Source: Tepidibacter mesophilus
GTDB lineage: Bacteria; Bacillota; Clostridia; Peptostreptococcales; Peptostreptococcaceae
Assembly (NCBI RefSeq): GCF_002724055.1
Contig: NZ_BDQY01000015.1
Span: forward strand, 21,328 to 85,327
Direction of reading: 5' to 3'
Length of the DNA stretch: 64,000 bases
The notes beneath the pieces were generated by a model, which saw only the letters and a list, made by a program, of their open reading frames with translations, was not told where the DNA came from and made no database searches. Positions 46,342 to 59,544 of the stretch are shown here, piece by piece. Made by a program: the position numbers and the translations under genes. The first letter of the stretch is position 1. Each line of letters opens with the position of its first letter.

Positions 46342-46368
46342 AACTGTATATTAATATAATATACAGTT
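46342..46368 (-). terminator. Terminator after hppA
   Basis: 11-bp stem (AACTGTATATT with AATATACAGTT, 5-nt loop), with TTTTTTT following on the minus strand. Confidence 0.85.
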
Positions 46369-46387
46369 CCTTCTCATATATAAACCC

Positions 46388-48406
46388 TTATTTTAATAAT
46401 TTTACTAATATTCCTCCATACTGAACAAATAATGGAGCAAATACCAAAGATACTATAGTCATAAGCTTAATCAAAATATTTATAGATGGACCCGATGTAT
46501 CCTTGAATGGATCTCCTACTGTGTCTCCTACAACAGCTGCTTTATGAGGTTCACTTCCCTTACCTCCATGATGTCCTGCTTCTATATATTTTTTTGCATT
46601 GTCCCATGCTCCACCTGCATTTGACATCATTATAGCCATAAGTATACCTGCTACTAATGCTCCAGCTAGAAGACCTCCTAAGCCTTCTGTACCAAGTAAT
46701 AATCCAGTTAATACAGGAGATAGTACTGCAAGAACACCAGGTAATACCATTTGTTTGAGAGCCGATGCCGTAGATATATCTACGCATTTTGCATAATCTG
46801 GTTTTGTAGTCCCCTGCATTATTCCAGGCATTTCTCTAAACTGTCTTCTAACCTCTTCTATCATCTCAAAAGCAGCTTTTCCTACAGCTTCCATAGTCAT
46901 AGCCGAGAATAAAAATGGAAGCATACCTCCTATTAACATTCCTGATATAACCACAGGGTTAGTTAAGTCTATTCCGCTAAGATTTGCAGCCTCTGTATAC
47001 GATGCAAATAAAGCAAGTGCTGCAAGTGCTGCTGAACCTATTGCAAATCCTTTCCCTATAGCAGCCGTAGTATTTCCAACTGAGTCTAGCTTATCAGTTA
47101 TATTCCTAACCTCACTTGGTAGTTCACACATTTCCGCTATTCCACCTGCATTATCAGCTATAGGTCCATAAGCATCAACGGCTATTGTCATTCCAGCTGT
47201 TGATAGCATACCTACAGATGCTAATGCAATTCCATAAATTCCTGCAATAGAATAGGCTATCAATATTCCAAGGGACATAACAATTATAGGCCATAATGTA
47301 GATTTCATCCCAACTGCAAGACCTGATATTATAGTAGTAGCAGGTCCTGTTTCAGACTGATATGCAATTTTTTTAACATGAGAATAATCACTAGATGTAT
47401 ATATTTCAGTTAACTGCCCTATACATGTTCCAACTATTATACCTATTAACACCACCCAAAATCCCTTTAAGTCTCCTAATAAATTATTTGATAAAAAGAA
47501 TCCGAAAGCCATAGTTAAAATTGATGATATATAAGTTCCCATCTTAAGCGCCTTATGAGGATCACTATTTTCATCTGCTTTTACAAAGAATGTTCCTACT
47601 ATACTTCCTATTATCCCCCCAGCAGATAATAATAGAGGAAATATAGCTCCATTTATACCGTATGCTATAAGCCCAAGTGTTATAGCAGCTATTAATGATC
47701 CTACATATGATTCAAATAAATCAGCACCCATACCCGCAACATCGCCTACATTATCTCCTACATTATCGGCTATAACAGCAGGATTTCTAGGATCATCCTC
47801 TGGTATTCCGGCCTCTACTTTACCCACAAGATCCGCTCCTACATCAGCAGCCTTTGTATATATACCTCCTCCAACACGTCCAAATAAGGCAAGTGAAGAA
47901 GCTCCAAGACCGAACCCTGTAAGTATCTTTGCTGATTCAGATGGATTATTTCCTAATTTATAAAGAATTAAAAATAAAAATCCAATTCCCAAAATTCCAA
48001 GACCTACTACTGTCATTCCCATTACAGCACCACCAGAAAATGCAATACTTAATGCCTTATTCATTCCCTGTTCTTTAGCTGCATTTGCAGTTCTTACATT
48101 TGCTTTTGTTGCAACTTTCATTCCAAAAAAACCTGCTAATGTAGAAAATAAAGATCCTACTAAAAAACAAAATGCAGTAAGCGGGTTTATAAATAAATAT
48201 AAAACTATAAATATAGCTGCTACAAATAAAACTAAGGTCTTATATTCTCTAGTTAAAAAAGCCATGGCACCTTCTTGTATGTATGAAGAAATTTCCTTCA
48301 TTCTGTCAGTACCAACCTCTACTCTATTAATTTTATTCGCTAGTATAAATGCAAACAACAAGGCTATAATACCTGAAATTGCTGCAATCCCTGAATATGA
48401 GATCAT
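46388..48406 (-). CDS. hppA: Membrane-bound pyrophosphatase, K+-dependent type
   Basis: 672 residues, about sixteen membrane helices. Substrate motifs: [31 protein letters not shown] and [16 protein letters not shown]. The [15 protein letters not shown] stretch has Ala (not Lys) after GNTTA, the mark of K+-dependent enzymes. It uses PPi to pump Na+ or H+ out; many clostridial forms pump Na+, and which ion cannot be decided without examining the semi-conserved gate Glu. Recovers energy from biosynthetic PPi. GGGGAGG precedes the ATG. Confidence 0.95.
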   Translation of the reverse strand: MISYSGIAAISGIIALLFAFILANKINRVEVGTDRMKEISSYIQEGAMAFLTREYKTLVLFVAAIFIVLYLFINPLTAFCFLVGSLFSTLAGFFGMKVATKANVRTANAAKEQGMNKALSIAFSGGAVMGMTVVGLGILGIGFLFLILYKLGNNPSESAKILTGFGLGASSLALFGRVGGGIYTKAADVGADLVGKVEAGIPEDDPRNPAVIADNVGDNVGDVAGMGADLFESYVGSLIAAITLGLIAYGINGAIFPLLLSAGGIIGSIVGTFFVKADENSDPHKALKMGTYISSILTMAFGFFLSNNLLGDLKGFWVVLIGIIVGTCIGQLTEIYTSSDYSHVKKIAYQSETGPATTIISGLAVGMKSTLWPIIVMSLGILIAYSIAGIYGIALASVGMLSTAGMTIAVDAYGPIADNAGGIAEMCELPSEVRNITDKLDSVGNTTAAIGKGFAIGSAALAALALFASYTEAANLSGIDLTNPVVISGMLIGGMLPFLFSAMTMEAVGKAAFEMIEEVRRQFREMPGIMQGTTKPDYAKCVDISTASALKQMVLPGVLAVLSPVLTGLLLGTEGLGGLLAGALVAGILMAIMMSNAGGAWDNAKKYIEAGHHGGKGSEPHKAAVVGDTVGDPFKDTSGPSINILIKLMTIVSLVFAPLFVQYGGILVKLLK

Positions 48407-48508
48407 TCCAACAACCTCCCCTTTAAAATTTATTTTAGCTTTTAAATAGCTATATTAGTTTTATATTATTTTATTCGTACTATTATGATATATATTTTCA
48501 TTAGACAT

Positions 48509-48565
48509 AAAGAAATGACGCTTATTAAAATATCTTTAAGATATTTTAATAAGCGTCATTTCTTT
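48509..48565 (-). terminator. Very long perfect hairpin after secG
   Basis: A 28-bp inverted repeat with almost no loop (48509-48536 with 48538-48565), T-rich on the exit side. It ends secG transcription and may also protect the 3' end. The stem is much longer than usual terminators here. Confidence 0.8.
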
Positions 48566-48583
48566 ATTAAAAGTTATAAAAAA

Positions 48584-48811
48584 TTATTGTATAGCAACAA
48601 GTGCTAATGCCACTATTATAAATAAAGTTGCAAAAACAGATGTTATTTTTGAAAACACAGCATCTAAACCTCTTGCTTTAGTTCCCATAACTTGTTCTGC
48701 TCCTCCCGCTATACTTCCAGAAAGACCTGCACTTTTTCCTGATTGAAGTAATACACTTACAATCAATATTATACTACTTATAAGCTGAATTACCATTAAA
48801 AAAGTTTTCAT
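48584..48811 (-). CDS. secG: Protein translocase subunit SecG
   Basis: 75 residues with two membrane segments (LMVIQLISSIILIVSVLLQ and VFATLFIIVALALVAIQ) and the family loop SGKSAGLSGSIAGGAEQVMG. It is part of the SecYEG channel. Its place after eno and before rnr on the same strand is the usual Firmicutes order. AAGGGGGTG precedes the ATG. Confidence 0.95.
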   Translation of the reverse strand: MKTFLMVIQLISSIILIVSVLLQSGKSAGLSGSIAGGAEQVMGTKARGLDAVFSKITSVFATLFIIVALALVAIQ

Positions 48812-48877
48812 ACTACACCCCCTTAAGTTTAAGGTAAATTAATATAGTTAGTTTAACATATATGAATTAATCATTCA

Positions 48878-48950
48878 ATAAAAAATTCGTCTACTCGCTA
48901 CGTACTAACTAATGTGCCCAACTAGTCTTACGTGCTCCGTTGATTAAAAT
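48878..48950. repeat. Interspersed repeat, copy 2
   Basis: ATTCGTCTACTCGCTACGTAC (48883-48903) matches 25129-25149 with one mismatch, in the same orientation, with looser similarity after it. It sits between eno and secG, in an intergenic gap. Confidence 0.6.
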
Positions 48951-49006
48951 AGTTGATACTACGTAAATAAAAATAGGAAGGATATATCCTCCCTATAATT
49001 TTTAGA

Positions 49007-50311
<1,305 letters not shown>

Positions 50312-50346
50312 CTAAATTAACAAATTTATTGTAGTATTTTTATATT

Positions 50347-51876
50347 TTACTTTTTTATAAGAAGACTGTCTCCAGTCATTTCCTCAGGTTTTTGTACGTT
50401 CATAGTATCAAGTAAAGTAGGAGCCAAATCGCAAAGTCTACCTCCGTCTTTTAACTTAACATCTTCATCCGTTATAAATATACATGGAACTTCATTTGTA
50501 GAATGTGAAGTAACTGTGTTTCCATCTTCATCACACATATATTCAGCATTTCCATGATCTGCTGTTATTATAGCATTTCCACCTAATAAAACTATTTTAT
50601 CTATAATTTTTCCAAGACATTCATCTATAGTTTCAACAGCTTTAACGGTAGCATCTATAACGCCTGTATGTCCCACCATATCTGGATTTGCATAATTTAA
50701 AACTATAAAGTCATACTTATGTTCATCAAGCCTTTGAAGTAAATTCTCTGTTACTTCATAAGCTGACATTTCAGGTTTTAAATCATATGTTGCAACCTTA
50801 GGAGATGGTATTAAACATCTCTCTTCTCCTTCATTAGGCTCTTCTACCCCTCCGTTAAAGAAGAATGTAACATGAGCATATTTCTCAGTTTCTGCAATTC
50901 TCAATTGCTTTATACCCTTAGAACTTAAATATTGACCTAATGTATTTATAAGTTTTTGAGGCTTAAATGCAACATTTACTTCTTTTATAGTTACATCATA
51001 TTGAGTCATACAAACAAATACAGTATCTATATAGTCTCTTTTGAACCCATCAAACTCTCTTGAGGCTATACTTTTTGTTATTTGTCTTGCTCTATCTGGT
51101 CTAAAGTTAAAAAATACAATTGAATCATTTTCTTGTATTTTAGCTATCGGTTTATTATTTTCAAGTATTACAGTAGGAAGTACGAATTCATCAGTTTTAT
51201 TATCATTATATGCTTTTTCAACTGCTTCTTTTGCACTATTTGCTATTTCTCCTTGAGATAAAACCATACTATTAAATCCAAGTTCGATTCTTTCCCATCT
51301 CTTATCTCTATCCATTGAATAATACCTTCCAGAAACAGTAGCTATTTTGCCTACACCTATTTCTTTCATGTAAGATTCTATTTCATCTATATATTTAATT
51401 GCACTTTTAGGATCTGTATCTCTTCCATCTAAGATTGCATGTAAATATACTTTATCAAGACCTTCTTTTTTTGCAAATTCTAAAAGTCCTTTTAAGTGGT
51501 TTATATGAGAATGTACTCCACCATCAGACAAAAGACCCATTATATGAAGACTTTTGTTGTTTTGTTTCGAATTATTCATAGCTTTTAATAATTCTTCATT
51601 TTCAAAGAAATCTCCATCTTCTATTGCTTTAGTTATTCTAGTAAGCTCTTGGTATACTATTCTTCCTGCTCCAATGTTTAAGTGTCCAACCTCTGAATTT
51701 CCCATTTGACCATTTGGAAGTCCAACGTATTCTCCACTTGTCTTTATTGAAGTACAAGGATATTTTTGTGCATATTTAATCATATTAGGCGTTTTAGCTT
51801 GCTTTATTGCATTTCCTAAATCTGAATTATTAATACCCCAACCATCTAATATGATTAAAGCTGTAGGCTTCTTCAT
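50347..51876 (-). CDS. gpmI: 2,3-bisphosphoglycerate-independent phosphoglycerate mutase
   Basis: 509 residues. ALIILDGWG (metal Asp), [14 protein letters not shown] with the phosphorylated Ser, [13 protein letters not shown], and ITADHGNAE with the metal-binding Asp and His. Interconverts 3- and 2-phosphoglycerate using Mn2+. Start ATG at 51874-51876 lies 9 bases after AAGGAG, inside the preceding tpiA end region. Follows tpiA at 13 bases. Confidence 0.96.
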   Translation of the reverse strand: MKKPTALIILDGWGINNSDLGNAIKQAKTPNMIKYAQKYPCTSIKTSGEYVGLPNGQMGNSEVGHLNIGAGRIVYQELTRITKAIEDGDFFENEELLKAMNNSKQNNKSLHIMGLLSDGGVHSHINHLKGLLEFAKKEGLDKVYLHAILDGRDTDPKSAIKYIDEIESYMKEIGVGKIATVSGRYYSMDRDKRWERIELGFNSMVLSQGEIANSAKEAVEKAYNDNKTDEFVLPTVILENNKPIAKIQENDSIVFFNFRPDRARQITKSIASREFDGFKRDYIDTVFVCMTQYDVTIKEVNVAFKPQKLINTLGQYLSSKGIKQLRIAETEKYAHVTFFFNGGVEEPNEGEERCLIPSPKVATYDLKPEMSAYEVTENLLQRLDEHKYDFIVLNYANPDMVGHTGVIDATVKAVETIDECLGKIIDKIVLLGGNAIITADHGNAEYMCDEDGNTVTSHSTNEVPCIFITDEDVKLKDGGRLCDLAPTLLDTMNVQKPEEMTGDSLLIKK

Positions 51877-51889
51877 GTCTATCAACTCC

Positions 51890-52636
51890 TTAGAAATTAA
51901 CAAGTTCTACATAATCTTTTGGCTGAAGACTCGCTCCACCAACTAAAGCACCATCTATATCTGATTCGTTCATTATCTCTTCTACATTAGCAGGTTTAAC
52001 ACTTCCGCCGTATTGTATTCTAACTTCTTCTGCTGTTTGATCAGAATACACATTAGCCACAACATCTCTTATATAAGATATAACATCATTAGCATCTTTA
52101 CTACTAGATGTTTTTCCTGTACCTATAGCCCATATTGGTTCATAAGCTATAACTATATCTTTTATGTCTTTTTCATGTATATTTACTAACGCTTCTTCAA
52201 CTTGAACTTTAACTACATCCTTAGTTTTATCAGCTTCTCTTTGTTCTAAAGTTTCACCAACACAAATTATAGGATTTATTTTATATTCTAAAGCTTTTAT
52301 AACTTTCTTGTTTACAGTTTCGTCAGTTTCATTGAAGTATTGTCTTCTCTCCGAATGACCTATTACAACATAGTCAATATCTAACTCTTTTAACATAAGA
52401 GGAGATATTTCTCCAGTGAAAGCACCTTTTTCTTCAAAATGCATATTTTGAGCACCAATCTTAATATTAGTATCTTTAGTAGCTTCTTTTAAATCTTTAA
52501 GTAAAGTGAAAGGAGCACAAATAACAGCTTCAACGTCAGTCCCTTTTATCTCAGATTTAATTTCATTTACAAATTCAACCGCTTCTTTTATTGTTTTATG
52601 CATTTTCCAGTTTCCTGCAATAATTGGTTTTCTCAT
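51890..52636 (-). CDS. tpiA: Triosephosphate isomerase
   Basis: 248 residues. [13 protein letters not shown] (active Lys), [11 protein letters not shown] (catalytic His), [13 protein letters not shown] (catalytic Glu) and the phosphate-gripping IQYGGSVKP. Interconverts DHAP and glyceraldehyde 3-phosphate. Middle gene of the operon, 20 bases after pgk. Confidence 0.97.
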   Translation of the reverse strand: MRKPIIAGNWKMHKTIKEAVEFVNEIKSEIKGTDVEAVICAPFTLLKDLKEATKDTNIKIGAQNMHFEEKGAFTGEISPLMLKELDIDYVVIGHSERRQYFNETDETVNKKVIKALEYKINPIICVGETLEQREADKTKDVVKVQVEEALVNIHEKDIKDIVIAYEPIWAIGTGKTSSSKDANDVISYIRDVVANVYSDQTAEEVRIQYGGSVKPANVEEIMNESDIDGALVGGASLQPKDYVELVNF

Positions 52637-52656
52637 AACTACACTCCCCTTTTAAA

Positions 52657-53856
52657 TTATTTATTGTTTAAAGCGACTATTCCTGGAAGCTCTTTTCCTT
52701 CTAAGAATTCAAGTGAAGCTCCGCCACCAGTAGATATGTGAGTCATTTTATCTCCAAAACCTAATATATTTACAGCAGCAGCACTGTCTCCTCCACCAAT
52801 TACAGTTGTAGCATCAGCATCCGCCATAGCTTTTGCAACTTCTATAGTTCCTTTTGCGAAGTTTTCAAACTCAAATACTCCCATAGGTCCATTCCATATA
52901 ACTGTTTTAGCTTCTTTAACAGCATCAGCATATAATTTTGCAGTTTTAGGTCCTATATCAAGTCCCATAAATCCTTCTTTTATGTTCTGATCTTCTGTAA
53001 CAACAGGAGCTGTTTCTTTATCAAACTTTTCTCCAGTAACGTGATCAACTGGAAGTAATAATTTAACTCCCTTTTCTTCTGCTTTTTTAACCATTTCCAT
53101 TGAATAATCCATTTTATCTTCTTCAAGTAAAGAAGTTCCTATTTCATATCCTTGTGCTTTTAAGAATGTGTAAGCCATTCCTCCACCGATTATTAAAGTA
53201 TCTACTTTTTCAAGTAAGTTGTTTATGACATTTATCTTATCAGAAACTTTTGCTCCTCCAAGTATAGCTACAAAAGGTCTTATTGGAGACTCAACAGCTT
53301 CTCCTAAGAATTTTAATTCTTTTTGAATTAAGTATCCACATACGCTAGTTTCTACAAATTCAGTAACCCCAACAGTAGAACAATGGGCTCTATGTGCAGT
53401 TCCAAATGCATCGTTTACGAATACGTCAGCTAAAGATGCTAATTCTTTTGAGAAGTTTTCTTCGTTTTTAGTTTCTTCTTTTCTATATCTAGTGTTTTGA
53501 AGTAAAACTACATCTGAGTTTTTCATATCATCAACTGATTTTTTAGCATTTTTTCCTACAACATTATCATCCGCTGCAAATACAACTTCTTTATTTAACA
53601 TTTCTGATAATCTCTTAGCTACAGGCGCTAAAGAAAGCTCTGGCTTAGCTTCCCCTTTTGGTTTTCCTAAGTGAGAACATAAAATAACTTTTGCTCCATT
53701 TTCTATTAAGTATTTTATAGTAGGTAAAGCACCAACTAATCTGTTCTCATCAGTTATAGCTCCATCTTTTAAAGGTACGTTAAAGTCGCATCTTACTAAT
53801 ACTTTTTTTCCGTTCACATCTATATTTTCTATACTCTTTTTATTTAACATCGACAT
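52657..53856 (-). CDS. pgk: Phosphoglycerate kinase
   Basis: 399 residues. [51 protein letters not shown] and the C-terminal [13 protein letters not shown] nucleotide loop. Makes ATP from 1,3-bisphosphoglycerate. Start ATG at 53854-53856 sits 9 bases after AAGGAG; the frame's TTG at 53865 lies in that site. Confidence 0.97.
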   Translation of the reverse strand: MSMLNKKSIENIDVNGKKVLVRCDFNVPLKDGAITDENRLVGALPTIKYLIENGAKVILCSHLGKPKGEAKPELSLAPVAKRLSEMLNKEVVFAADDNVVGKNAKKSVDDMKNSDVVLLQNTRYRKEETKNEENFSKELASLADVFVNDAFGTAHRAHCSTVGVTEFVETSVCGYLIQKELKFLGEAVESPIRPFVAILGGAKVSDKINVINNLLEKVDTLIIGGGMAYTFLKAQGYEIGTSLLEEDKMDYSMEMVKKAEEKGVKLLLPVDHVTGEKFDKETAPVVTEDQNIKEGFMGLDIGPKTAKLYADAVKEAKTVIWNGPMGVFEFENFAKGTIEVAKAMADADATTVIGGGDSAAAVNILGFGDKMTHISTGGGASLEFLEGKELPGIVALNNK

Positions 53857-53937
53857 ATTATACAACTCCTTTTCGCTAAAAGTATATCATATTTTCATAA
53901 AAATGCTATACTTTTTATGTTTAAATTTAAATATAAA

Positions 53938-53980
53938 AAGTCCTGAGTCCGTAGTATACACTACAAACCCGGACTTGTTT
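53938..53980 (-). terminator. Hairpin between gapA and pgk
   Basis: AGTCCG pairs with CGGACT and an inner GTAGT with ACTAC, followed by CTTTTTATATTT on the minus strand. It can partially end gapA transcription or mark a processing site, letting gapA be made in excess of pgk as in other cggR operons. Confidence 0.6.
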
Positions 53981-53998
53981 AAAACTCAAATTATAATA

Positions 53999-55006
<1,008 letters not shown>

Positions 55007-55056
55007 TCATTCCTCCTGGTTAATTTATATTTTAAATTGTGAAATAATTTATATGG

Positions 55057-56079
55057 TTAAATTATTTCACATATTTTATTTGCAGCACCTTCATCAGTAA
55101 CTAACACTAAATCCTTTTTTATCTTTGATATAGCAAGTATAGCATCTGCTTTTCTACTTCCTCCAACTATTCCTATAGTATTTTTTATTGATTTGAAATT
55201 TTCAAGTTTTATGCCTATAGTACTAGTCTCGTATATTATTTCACCTTCTCTATTAAAGTAATATCCAAAGGATTCACCCACAGCTCCTTTTGACATTATA
55301 TAATTATACTCAGAGTCAGGCATCTTTCTTCTTCTAGCCATATCATCTGCTCTTCCCACACCAAATACTAAAACATCTACATTTTGTATATGGTTTAATG
55401 TTTGGTTTATCTCAGGCTCTGATATCAAGCTATTTAAAGTTTCTTCGGTTACATTATCAGGAACATGTAAAAGCTTATAGTTTCCTCCAAGCTTCTTCCC
55501 AAGTATTGCAGCTATGTTATTTGATTGTATTTCTACCTCTTTGCCAAGTCCTCCTCTAGCTGGAACTACCAAAATATTTTCATATTTTTTTGTTTCATGA
55601 CAGCAATTAGCAAACTCAAGCATAGTATTTCCACCAGTTACTCCTATTATATAGTCATTTTTTATTATGTTAGTAAGATATTTGTAAGTTGCTTTACCTA
55701 TATCTTTTATAACAAGAGAGTCCTCATCAGCATTTCCAGGTAGTATTATAACTTTTTTTATACCTAGTTTTTTCTTTATTTTCTCTTCCAACTCAGAAAT
55801 ACCCATTATTTCACCCATAAATATCTTCAAGTCATTAAGAAGATTAATCCCATTTTCATTTATACTCATTCCAGAAGTATATATGTTTATAAGATCTTGT
55901 TTTTTTAAAAATTCAACCTCTGATCTTACTACTCTTTCACTTAAATCTAGTTTATTTGAAAGAGATCTTCTTCCTATGGATTCATTTAATGCTATCTGAT
56001 TTAATATTTTGTATCTTCTATACATAATATCTAAAACTTCAGGCATTATTTTCTTTTGAAGTTGTATCAAATTTTTCAT
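55057..56079 (-). CDS. cggR: Central glycolytic genes regulator CggR (SorC family)
   Basis: 340 residues. An N-terminal helix-turn-helix (GRRSLSNKLDLSERVVRSEV) is followed by a SorC/DeoR-type sugar-binding domain with VTGGNTMLEFA, VPARGGLGKEVE and FGVGRADDMARRR. CggR represses the gapA operon and is released by fructose-1,6-bisphosphate. Direct GGGAC repeats typical of its operator lie in the 100 bases upstream. Confidence 0.95.
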   Translation of the reverse strand: MKNLIQLQKKIMPEVLDIMYRRYKILNQIALNESIGRRSLSNKLDLSERVVRSEVEFLKKQDLINIYTSGMSINENGINLLNDLKIFMGEIMGISELEEKIKKKLGIKKVIILPGNADEDSLVIKDIGKATYKYLTNIIKNDYIIGVTGGNTMLEFANCCHETKKYENILVVPARGGLGKEVEIQSNNIAAILGKKLGGNYKLLHVPDNVTEETLNSLISEPEINQTLNHIQNVDVLVFGVGRADDMARRRKMPDSEYNYIMSKGAVGESFGYYFNREGEIIYETSTIGIKLENFKSIKNTIGIVGGSRKADAILAISKIKKDLVLVTDEGAANKICEII

Positions 56080-56105
56080 AATCTTATACCTCTTAGGTTT
56101 TTTAA

Positions 56106-56227
56106 GTCCCTATGTTTATTTTACGTCCCTATATCTTCATTTTTTTGGCGGGATCTAAAAAGTCCCTATGATTTTTTTTAGTCCCACCGCTTAATTTAAT
56201 TCTATACCAACATAGAAATTTTTTCAA
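56106..56227 (-). promoter_or_regulatory. cggR operon promoter and CggR operator array
   Basis: TTGAAA (56222-56227) and TAGAAT (56199-56204) with a 17-bp spacer form a sigma-A promoter. Four GGGAC repeats (56181-56185, 56162-56166, 56125-56129, 56106-56110 on the plus map) lie downstream, spaced 19, 37 and 19 bases: two pairs with equal internal spacing, as for tandem CggR dimers. In B. subtilis CggR binds similar direct GGGAC-type repeats. Confidence 0.8.
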
Positions 56228-56276
56228 TATTTTTTTGAAATAATATTATTTTTTTTATTTTATTTTTTAATTTTAA

Positions 56277-57614
56277 TTAAAATTCTTTCCTCTTAGAAGA
56301 CGAACCTATTCCTAATTCTTCCCTATATTTTGCAACAGTTCTTCTAGATATATTTATATCCTTCTTTTCTAATAAAGTGCATATTTTAGAATCACTATAT
56401 GGTTTTTTCTTATCTTCAGAATTTATTATTTCCTTTATTATATTTTTTATACTAGTAGATGCTATATCTTCTTGTTGCTTTAACCCACTACTGAAGAAAT
56501 ATTTTAGTTCAAACATCCCATGTGGCGTCAAAATGTATTTTCCATTTACACCTCTACTAACTGTTGATTCATGTATTTCTAAATTTTGAGCTATATCTTT
56601 TAATATTAAAGGTTTTAGATACTTATTTCCATTTTCAAAGAATTCATATTGGTATTTTACTATTTCTTTCGAAATTCTAAGTATTGTATTTTTTCTACTT
56701 TCTATATTTTTTACCAAATTAAATGCAGAGTTTAATTTTTCTTTTATATACTGTTTCGCATTTTCATCATCTTGAGAACTTTTTAATATTTCTTCGTAAA
56801 ATTTATTTATTTTTATATGAGTAGTATTTTTTTCATTTAAATATACCTCATATTCTCTTCCTATTTTCTCAACTATAACATCTGGTGTTATATAATTATT
56901 TTTAGAAGACGTATATTTATTTCCAGGCTTTGGATTTAACTTTTTAATTATATTTATTACTTCAATACATTTTTCCATGTTTATCCTATATTTTTTACAT
57001 ACTTCTTTATATTTTTTATCTGCTAGTAATTTTAAATCATTTTCGATAATATTTTCCAATAAATCATCTTGTATATTTTTTTCTTTTAATTGAATAATCA
57101 AGCACTCTTCTATACTTCTAGCTCCTATACCACTTGGTTCAAGAGTTTGGACTACTTTTAGATTTTTTATTAAATTTTCTTTAGTTGTTTTTAATATGTT
57201 TGCTATTTCTTCTATATCACTTTTAAAATATCCTTGATCATCTATTGAGTCTATTATGTATTCAACTATTTCTTTATCTTTTTTGTTTAGATTGTAATAA
57301 TTTATTTGATTTTTCAAATATTCATATAAATTCATATTATATTTAATCATATTTTCTATATTGTAATCTTCATTGTCATAATTAACTGGATTTGTTTGAT
57401 TATAGGTTCTATTGTTAATATTATTTATATATTTTTCCCAATCTATTTTATCGTTTTTATCTATTTCTATAACAGGATTTTCTTCTCTCTCTTTAGATAT
57501 AACTTCTTCCAAATCGTGGGTGCTCATGTTCAATATATCTAAAGATTGTTTTAATTGTTTTGTAAGCACTAGTTTTTGACTTTGATTTAATTCTAAACCA
57601 AAATTTATTTTCAT
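56277..57614 (-). CDS. rpoN: RNA polymerase sigma-54 factor
   Basis: 445 residues. Region I is Gln/Leu-rich (LELNQSQKLVLTKQLKQSLD), the core-binding domain follows with EPSGIGARSIEECLIIQL, and the C-terminal RpoN box reads RRTVAKYREELG. Directs transcription of activator-dependent promoters, often amino-acid fermentation genes in clostridia. Separate transcription unit upstream of cggR. Confidence 0.96.
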   Translation of the reverse strand: MKINFGLELNQSQKLVLTKQLKQSLDILNMSTHDLEEVISKEREENPVIEIDKNDKIDWEKYINNINNRTYNQTNPVNYDNEDYNIENMIKYNMNLYEYLKNQINYYNLNKKDKEIVEYIIDSIDDQGYFKSDIEEIANILKTTKENLIKNLKVVQTLEPSGIGARSIEECLIIQLKEKNIQDDLLENIIENDLKLLADKKYKEVCKKYRINMEKCIEVINIIKKLNPKPGNKYTSSKNNYITPDVIVEKIGREYEVYLNEKNTTHIKINKFYEEILKSSQDDENAKQYIKEKLNSAFNLVKNIESRKNTILRISKEIVKYQYEFFENGNKYLKPLILKDIAQNLEIHESTVSRGVNGKYILTPHGMFELKYFFSSGLKQQEDIASTSIKNIIKEIINSEDKKKPYSDSKICTLLEKKDINISRRTVAKYREELGIGSSSKRKEF

Positions 57615-57841
57615 AAAAATCCATCCTTTACGTTAAACTCTTATTAATATTCTTATTATATCAAAAAAAATTTATTTAATTTTGATTTAATATTTAATAA
57701 TTTAATTTTATTTAAATTTAATATCCATTTATTTATTTTTTTTCAAGTTTTTAATATATATATTTTAATATATAATCTACTTTTTTTGACATACTAATTA
57801 AAGGTTCAACATTGTTTTGCTTTTAATAAGGAGGTTCTATA

Positions 57842-58462
57842 ATGAATAAAAAATTTAAATTTCATATTTTAAGCGTTGTATTTTTATTGATATTTAGCTG
57901 TGCAAGCATATCTTATGCCGATACCGTTTATACAGTGGTTAAAGGTGATAGTATGTGGAAAATTGCTGTAAGATACGAAATTGGATTATCCGAAATAATA
58001 AGTGCGAATCCACAGATTAAAAATCCCGCGCTTATATATCCGGGAAATAAACTTACTATTCCTCAAATCAATGATGTAAAAGCTATTGAAAATGAGGTTG
58101 TAAGGCTTGTAAATGTAGAAAGATCTAAAAATGGTTTAAGTCCACTTACTCAAAACTGGGAACTATCAAGAGTTGCAAGGTATAAATCTCAAGATATGAT
58201 CAATAAAAACTATTTTTCTCATACATCGCCAACTTACGGAAGTCCATTTGATATGATGAAAAACTTCGGTATAAAATACTCAACTGCAGGAGAAAACATA
58301 GCTTATGGTCAAAGAACAGCAGCTGAAGTTATGAATTCTTGGATGAATTCTCCAGGACATAGAAAAAATATATTATCTCCTAATTTTACTCAAATAGGAG
58401 TAGGTCTTGCTACTAAATCTAATGGAACTAAGTATTGGACACAAATGTTTATAAGACCTTAA
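57842..58462 (+). CDS. Secreted LysM plus CAP/SCP-domain protein (YkwD-like)
   Basis: 206 residues. Signal peptide about 1-26 (FHILSVVFLLIFSCASISYA), LysM domain about 29-75 (YTVVKGDSMWKIAVRYEIGL), and a CAP domain about 84-206 with VNVERSKNGLSPL, YFSHTSPTYG, AGENIAYGQ and WMNSPGHRKNIL. LysM binds peptidoglycan; the CAP role in bacteria is unclear, possibly sporulation or wall-associated. AAGGAGG precedes the ATG. Preceded by an AT-rich gap shared with divergent rpoN. Confidence 0.92.
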   Translation: MNKKFKFHILSVVFLLIFSCASISYADTVYTVVKGDSMWKIAVRYEIGLSEIISANPQIKNPALIYPGNKLTIPQINDVKAIENEVVRLVNVERSKNGLSPLTQNWELSRVARYKSQDMINKNYFSHTSPTYGSPFDMMKNFGIKYSTAGENIAYGQRTAAEVMNSWMNSPGHRKNILSPNFTQIGVGLATKSNGTKYWTQMFIRP

Positions 58463-58501
58463 AAAATCTTAATGAATTTTAATTTTGTACTTTAAGCAAA
58501 A

Positions 58502-58540
58502 ATAAAGGGTATTAAAATACATTTTAATACCCTTTATTTT
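58502..58540 (+). terminator. Terminator after the LysM-CAP gene
   Basis: TAAAGGGTATTAAAAT pairs with ATTTTAATACCCTTTA, with a very short loop, and continues as TTTT. Confidence 0.85.
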
Positions 58541-58601
58541 ATAAATCCTATTCTATCTCAAATAAATTTATATACGTATTATTTACTACTATTATTACTA
58601 A

Positions 58602-58697
58602 TTACAACTACCCATTATAATCATTTCAGTACATGTAACCAACTTCATGTTATTAGCCTAATAAGAAGTTGGTATTATGAATAATGGGCAGTTGCAA
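58602..58697. repeat. Large imperfect inverted repeat, possible structured RNA or MITE
   Basis: Outer arms TTACAACTACCCATTAT (58602-58618) and ATAATGGGCAGTTGCAA (58681-58697) pair with two mismatches; an inner pair ACCAACTTC with GAAGTTGGT (near 58638-58646 and 58664-58672) closes around ATTAGCCTAAT. The gap between arms is asymmetric on one side. No coding frame. Stands in a 340-base gene-free gap between terminator and the YcxB-like gene. Confidence 0.6.
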
Positions 58698-58801
58698 TCA
58701 AACTAAAATACTTGATATTTGCTCCTAGTTTTTGAGTACACTCACTAATTTTAAATTAATACCTACTTGAACATAATTCTAATTTTATGCCTCAAATATA
58801 A

Positions 58802-59335
58802 TTATAAAATACTACTGTACTTATTTCCCATATTCTTTTGATATACGGATCTTAACTTATCACTTTTTTCCTTATCCATGTCTTTTTTTCTTATTAAAGA
58901 TGCTTGGTTCATATTAAAATAACTTATAAAATAATCTTTCGACTCTAATACTTGATAAAATTGGCTATACTTAATCTTAGATTCACCTTCAAATACCGTA
59001 CTTTTTATTATTAAAAAATCCTCATAAAAATCCAATGTTTCTTGTGAATTAAATACTCCCGTCTTGTCTGTTTTTATTCTTTGTTTATTTTTTCTTTCAA
59101 CTTTAAAAATTATTACAAAAACAGCTACAATCGTTAATACCATCCAAAATATAAAAAATTTTATTATGTTGAATTGATGTTCACTATAAGCTAGGAATAT
59201 AGCCATTAAAGCAGATAAGAAAAGTATAAATGGAATTATTATTTTACTTCTTAAAAATGTGGCAATATATAAAAATTTATGGTAGTCTTCTTTTTCCATA
59301 GATGTTTTTACTGTAAATAGTTTATTGTCATTCAT
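58802..59335 (-). CDS. YcxB-like membrane protein
   Basis: About 177 residues. Two membrane segments (FLRSKIIIPFILFLSALMAI and FFIFWMVLTIVAVFVIIF) followed by a soluble PH-like domain with DFYEDFLIIKST and FYQVLESKDYFISYFN, the layout of the YcxB family of unknown function. Start ATG at 59333-59335 sits after GGAGAGG; the ATG at 59353 lies before that site. Confidence 0.75.
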   Translation of the reverse strand: MNDNKLFTVKTSMEKEDYHKFLYIATFLRSKIIIPFILFLSALMAIFLAYSEHQFNIIKFFIFWMVLTIVAVFVIIFKVERKNKQRIKTDKTGVFNSQETLDFYEDFLIIKSTVFEGESKIKYSQFYQVLESKDYFISYFNMNQASLIRKKDMDKEKSDKLRSVYQKNMGNKYSSIL

Positions 59336-59544
59336 ATCCACCTCTCCATTCAATTCACTTTTATTTTAATTTATATAATATTTCTTTAAAAAGTATTAAT
59401 TCTATCCTTGTTCTACAATAAAAGCTCTATACCAATTCAATATTTATATTTACTACTCTAATTGTTGCTTTTTACTATGTAGTTTATGATAATGGGAACT
59501 TCTATTACTCCTTCTATATTTTGGTTCAACATAAAGATAATTTT

